This document shows, in pieces, positions 41,977 to 44,527 of a stretch of 44,527 nt of DNA. Numbering within the stretch: position 1 is the first letter of the stretch; every line of letters begins with the position of its first letter. The notes beneath the pieces are model-generated. The model ran no database searches, was not told where the DNA came from, and saw nothing but the letters and a program-made list of their open reading frames with translations. The translations under genes were made by a program, and so were the position numbers. Location of the stretch: NCBI GenBank assembly GCA_031277685.1, contig JAITLV010000155.1, forward strand, positions 1 through 44,527, written 5' to 3'. Source of the stretch: Sphingobacterium sp. (lineage in GTDB: Bacteria > Bacteroidota > Bacteroidia > Sphingobacteriales > Sphingobacteriaceae).

Positions 41977-42007
41977 ATTCGAACCAGAAGGGCTGGCCGG
42001 GATTCGA
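41977..42007. repeat. Short tRNA-like fragment shared with 151-178
   Basis: The same AGAAGGGCTGGCCGGG block (41986-42001) with flanking TTCGA motifs as behind tRNA-Lys. On the minus strand it resembles the T-arm and acceptor end of a tRNA. Confidence 0.6.
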
Positions 42008-42416
42008 ACATTATCATCGCTAGCCTCGTACTCTCCACAAGATTCGAAAACAAAAATGCAAAAAACATCCTAAAAGATTTTTAAAAGATCATGTTACAGG
42101 CCATTGCCAAAGAATACATTCCAAAAGATCACTTTAGCTTTTACCTTTTTTCTGGCTTATTGGGATCAAATAGCCCGATCTCAAAACGGTATCAGATCTA
42201 TTCTCCAAAAGTTTCGAAATTTCTAGTTTTAACCTAGCGCCAAAGGAACAGTTTTAGCATCTGAAAGAAAGTTAAATAACAAGAAAGTTTACCTCATAAA
42301 ATTGTTAAATTTGGTAGACAATATGCTTACCACTCCAAATTATATTCACAAGGAGAAAAAGGCCTTAGAGCCTTCCTGGCAAGGCAGATTGAAAAAAGAT
42401 AACCCAGATTATCCCG
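42008..42416. other. 409-bp spacer before the lipoprotein gene
   Basis: Mostly AT-rich DNA with scattered TTCGAA motifs near its start. A 48-codon open frame at 42091-42237 has no recognisable product and no promoter. No terminator or riboswitch is seen. Confidence 0.4.
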
Positions 42417-43955
42417 ATGACAAAATTACTACCACTGCTCGCAATGCTGCTATTTTTTACAGCCTGCGCTGGACAAGAAAACAAAAAAGATCCTGTGAAT
42501 AATTCCACTGGAGACATGAACAAGAATTTTATCGCCCCCACTGGACAGGAACACAAAAAAAATCCGGTGAAGAATTCTATTGGAAACATGAACAAAAATT
42601 TTATTATTGGAGATTACATGATTGTTCCGAAAACTAAAGAGGTGCGCGCATATACAATGATTGGAGGCGTGGACTGGGACGGTTATACATTTCGGAAAGA
42701 CTCGACCATAAACTACGACCATACGACCTTGCTGGCATTGGGAGACCGTATCTTTTTCAAAGAGCATTTCCCTTTTCAATTTGATTTAAACAAATTGAAG
42801 ATTATCCAAAGAGACGAAACTTACTTCCTCTGCCGGGACGACAACAGTATTTACTACACTTCCAGAAGGTTGCAAACCATGAAGGTTGATATTTCCGGTT
42901 ACTCTGCCATAAGCGATTTTATCTATAAATCCAAAAAAGACGGAACGCTCTTCTTTCTCAATATAGATCAGTATAAGCTCACTGCCATTGGTATTGATGT
43001 AGATGAGAATTCCTTAACACATGTATTGGATAATTATTATTACGACAAAAACGGGCTCTACTTTTTTGGCGGCCACTCCAAGAAAAATGTAAAGGGATAT
43101 TATGATGATTACACAGAAAAATCCGAAAAGCTAGTCGGTGCTCAGAACGTTGTGCCTGTAATTGCACAAAACTATTTTTCCTTCAACGGAGAAGTTTTTG
43201 CTAGACGTAGCGGCAACAAGATAACAAAGCTTAGCATTGATATCAACAAAACAATTGAAATCAATATGGGGGCGGACGAATCGTTCATTACCGATGGGAA
43301 GACCGTTTACAGCAACGATTATGATGAGGATACTCGTGACCAAAAAGGTTATTACGGAATCTGGTACCCCGCATTGCATGCAGGTGTCAATCTACAAAAA
43401 ATTTATTCACCCCTACTCCATTTTATGAAAGAAGGCAATTCCGTCGTATTCAATAAACATAATCCCAATATCTTCCCTGGTTTGATTGCGGTTATCGATC
43501 ATCAAAATTATCTCCTGACAGATAAAAAGAAGATAAAATTAGAGAAGATGCTATTCTACCATCCCGAAACGAAAACCACAGAGATCTTTGACGAAAAACA
43601 CCTCAAAATCTATGCAGCAGAAAGATTTATCCAATACAAAAACGTACTCTACTTCGATGGAATTCCGGTAGAAACGTCAAAGCTGAATATGGCAGACCTC
43701 AGGGAAATCAAAAACTCGAATTACCTCACTGATGGCAAATCGCTGTTCTATTTAGGCGATATTGGAGGATATTCCAGTATTGAAAAAGACGGTATTCAAT
43801 ATGCCGTTTTCGACGAAAAAATTTTGGAAAACACCTATACCAAAGAATTGAGCGCCATAAACCCTAATCTACTTTCTGACGGAAAAACTCTGGTAAGTAG
43901 AGCCAGCAAGATCATAATAAAAGATTTAGCTTTGGACGTAAAAATCGTAAAATGA
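42417..43955 (+). CDS. Unrecognised lipoprotein with DKNYY-like repeats
   Basis: The 512-residue protein has a lipoprotein signal with lipobox FTAC (Cys17) and is probably surface or periplasmic. Residues about 19-66 contain a degenerate 24-residue tandem repeat (GQENKKDPVNN and GQEHKKNPVKN), matched in the DNA by a 72-bp duplication. The rest has many short blocks such as DKNGLYFFGG, TDGKTVYSND, YKNVLYFDG and TDGKSLFYLGD, resembling the DKNYY-type repeats of other uncharacterised bacterial proteins; a beta-propeller-like fold is plausible. No enzyme motif is visible. It lies alone between two copies of tRNA-Ser. Function unknown. Confidence 0.75.
   Translation: MTKLLPLLAMLLFFTACAGQENKKDPVNNSTGDMNKNFIAPTGQEHKKNPVKNSIGNMNKNFIIGDYMIVPKTKEVRAYTMIGGVDWDGYTFRKDSTINYDHTTLLALGDRIFFKEHFPFQFDLNKLKIIQRDETYFLCRDDNSIYYTSRRLQTMKVDISGYSAISDFIYKSKKDGTLFFLNIDQYKLTAIGIDVDENSLTHVLDNYYYDKNGLYFFGGHSKKNVKGYYDDYTEKSEKLVGAQNVVPVIAQNYFSFNGEVFARRSGNKITKLSIDINKTIEINMGADESFITDGKTVYSNDYDEDTRDQKGYYGIWYPALHAGVNLQKIYSPLLHFMKEGNSVVFNKHNPNIFPGLIAVIDHQNYLLTDKKKIKLEKMLFYHPETKTTEIFDEKHLKIYAAERFIQYKNVLYFDGIPVETSKLNMADLREIKNSNYLTDGKSLFYLGDIGGYSSIEKDGIQYAVFDEKILENTYTKELSAINPNLLSDGKTLVSRASKIIIKDLALDVKIVK
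42471..42614 (+). repeat. 72-bp imperfect tandem duplication in the lipoprotein gene
   Basis: Two units starting at 42471 and 42543 encode the 24-residue N-terminal repeat. Substitutions between the units show that the duplication is not very recent. Confidence 0.8.
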
Positions 43956-44011
43956 AAAACGTACTCAAAATTTTAGAGGAACTGATACCTTTATTCAAAG
44001 TGAATTTATAA
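43952..44011 (+). CDS. Very short ORF overlapping the lipoprotein stop (19 residues)
   Basis: An ATG overlaps the lipoprotein TGA (ATGA), the usual arrangement for translational coupling, but the frame ends after 19 residues (KNVLKILEELIPLFKVN in the middle). It may be a truncated remnant of a second gene in a former lipoprotein operon. No family can be named. Confidence 0.3.
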   Translation: MKNVLKILEELIPLFKVNL

Positions 44012-44301
44012 AAACCCTAAAGTTAGCAATACATCATCATCAAAAAAACACGAATTAATTGGAATAAAAATCTAGTGTCTTATTGAAGAGATGATGATCT
44101 ACATACTCTAATCAACAAGTTTAGTTTTCAAAACTTGACTTTGCTTCTTTTTTGGCTACAGCTCCTATACAAGTAGCAAAGTTGCGATTTAGAGTATTGG
44201 ACAAGCATTTTTTTTAAACGAACCATCCAAATAAAAACCTGATATACAGCCAAATTACAATAAAAAAGCATCTAAAAGGCATATTCAACAAAGAAAAATG
44301 T
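44012..44301. other. About 290-bp spacer before tRNA-Ser copy 2
   Basis: AT-rich, without a coding region. A weak stem-like stretch lies near 44111-44175, but nothing definite can be named. Confidence 0.4.
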
Positions 44302-44310
44302 AAAATAAGT

Positions 44311-44341
44311 TTTGTAAATCTGTTCAGAATTTCTACTTTTG
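44311..44341 (+). promoter_or_regulatory. Promoter of tRNA-Ser copy 2
   Basis: TTTG (44311-44314), 19-nt spacer, TACTTTTG (44334-44341): same exact consensus and spacing as copy 1. Confidence 0.85.
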
Positions 44342-44345
44342 TCGC

Positions 44346-44430
44346 GGAGAGTTGGCAGAGTGGTCGAATGCGGCGGTCTTGAAAACCGTTAACTGTCACA
44401 GGTTCGGGGGTTCGAATCCCTCACTCTCCG
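44346..44430 (+). tRNA. tRNA-Ser(UGA), copy 2
   Basis: Identical in sequence to the tRNA at 41840-41924, with the same 85-nt length, long variable arm and TGA anticodon. It has its own promoter and a different terminator, so both genes are probably active. Confidence 0.96.
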
Positions 44431-44433
44431 CAT

Positions 44434-44465
44434 AAAAAGCCTTTCAGAAATGAAAGGCTTTTTTC
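44434..44465 (+). terminator. Terminator of tRNA-Ser copy 2
   Basis: AAAAGCCTTTCA with TGAAAGGCTTTT around GAAA, plus a T run. The stem is unrelated to the terminator of copy 1. Confidence 0.88.
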
Positions 44466-44527
44466 GTTCTATTGACCTTGACTCAGTACATTTCTACCAA
44501 TTGAATATTGTTTCCGCAGGTATCATC

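Larger units (their letters stand above)
44302..44431. repeat. Direct repeat, copy 2: promoter plus tRNA-Ser
   Basis: Second copy of 41796-41925, identical across the tRNA and with two substitutions in the promoter spacer. The flanking DNA on both sides differs from copy 1. Confidence 0.93.

Noticed and set aside
42091..42237. A 48-residue open frame between tRNA-Ser copy 1 and the lipoprotein gene
   Set aside because: It has no promoter, no recognised motif and unremarkable composition; random frames of this size are expected.
1..44527. Prophage or integrative element covering the window between tRNA genes
   Set aside because: No integrase, recombinase, phage structural or conjugation gene is visible, and the content is mostly housekeeping.

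Overview
This window looks like chromosomal DNA from a member of the Bacteroidota, most likely a Sphingobacterium-like or Pedobacter-like Sphingobacteriaceae. The evidence is a SusC/SusD outer-membrane pair, futalosine-pathway menaquinone synthesis (MqnC), a type B bL31, a soluble acyl-ACP desaturase, several genes with few or no Shine-Dalgarno signals, low GC, and TAnnTTTG promoter elements. A TTTG-N19-TAnnTTTG promoter stands exactly upstream of both tRNA-Ser genes. No integrase, transposase, phage or CRISPR gene is visible. The identification rests on reading the sequence only; no database search was run.

Layout. 1-300: tRNA-Lys(UUU) with a terminator, followed by a second copy of the tRNA 3' end plus terminator that supplies the stop codon of a GH29 alpha-L-fucosidase (minus). 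2.4-6.0 kb: small plus-strand genes (CDGSH iron-sulfur protein, AHSA1-like protein, DUF1801 protein, DUF1801-YdeI fusion, double VOC protein). 6.1-7.8 kb: sufS-sufE (minus). 8.0-9.0 kb: acyl-ACP desaturase (plus), then about 550 bp of non-coding DNA with inverted repeats. 9.5-12.9 kb: two POT peptide transporters. 13.0-17.9 kb: an XRE regulator, then mpl, prmA, tpiA, a GlmU-like protein and bL31, all minus. 18.2-22 kb: DUF2853, then a CBM9-like protein, an N-acetylhexosamine-kinase-like protein and a divergent GH109-like glycosidase, with two LacI-type operators between the kinase and the glycosidase. 22-26.7 kb: a CNNM/CorC-type membrane protein and two more POT transporters. 26.9-31.2 kb: a minus-strand operon of PBP4-type peptidase, Atg22-like MFS protein, LutA-like Fe-S protein and secreted TIM-barrel epimerase. 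31.4-36.4 kb: SusD and SusC. 36.8-38.8 kb: mqnC, scpB and a 51-residue Asp-rich protein. 38.9-40.8 kb: thioredoxin, double rhodanese and GH25 lysozyme. 40.9-41.7 kb: bestrophin. 41.8-44.4 kb: two nearly identical tRNA-Ser(UGA) genes, promoters included, enclosing an unrecognised lipoprotein gene.

How the genes may work together. The four POT carriers and the SusCD pair point to heavy use of peptides or glycans. GH109, the hexosamine kinase and the CBM9-like protein form a plausible GalNAc/GlcNAc salvage unit under LacI-family control, and the fucosidase fits a host- or mucin-glycan diet. Mpl, PBP4 and GH25 all concern peptidoglycan recycling or remodelling. SufS/SufE, the CDGSH protein and the LutA-like protein all concern iron-sulfur chemistry.

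Most of the window is ordinary core genome. The places most worth a second look are the two tRNA-associated duplications (1-280 and 41.8-44.4 kb), the structured non-coding region at 9.04-9.35 kb, the paired operators at 20.43-20.48 kb, and a set of genes whose -7 promoter element lies only 3-7 nt before the ATG. I did not find a clearly new multi-gene system.
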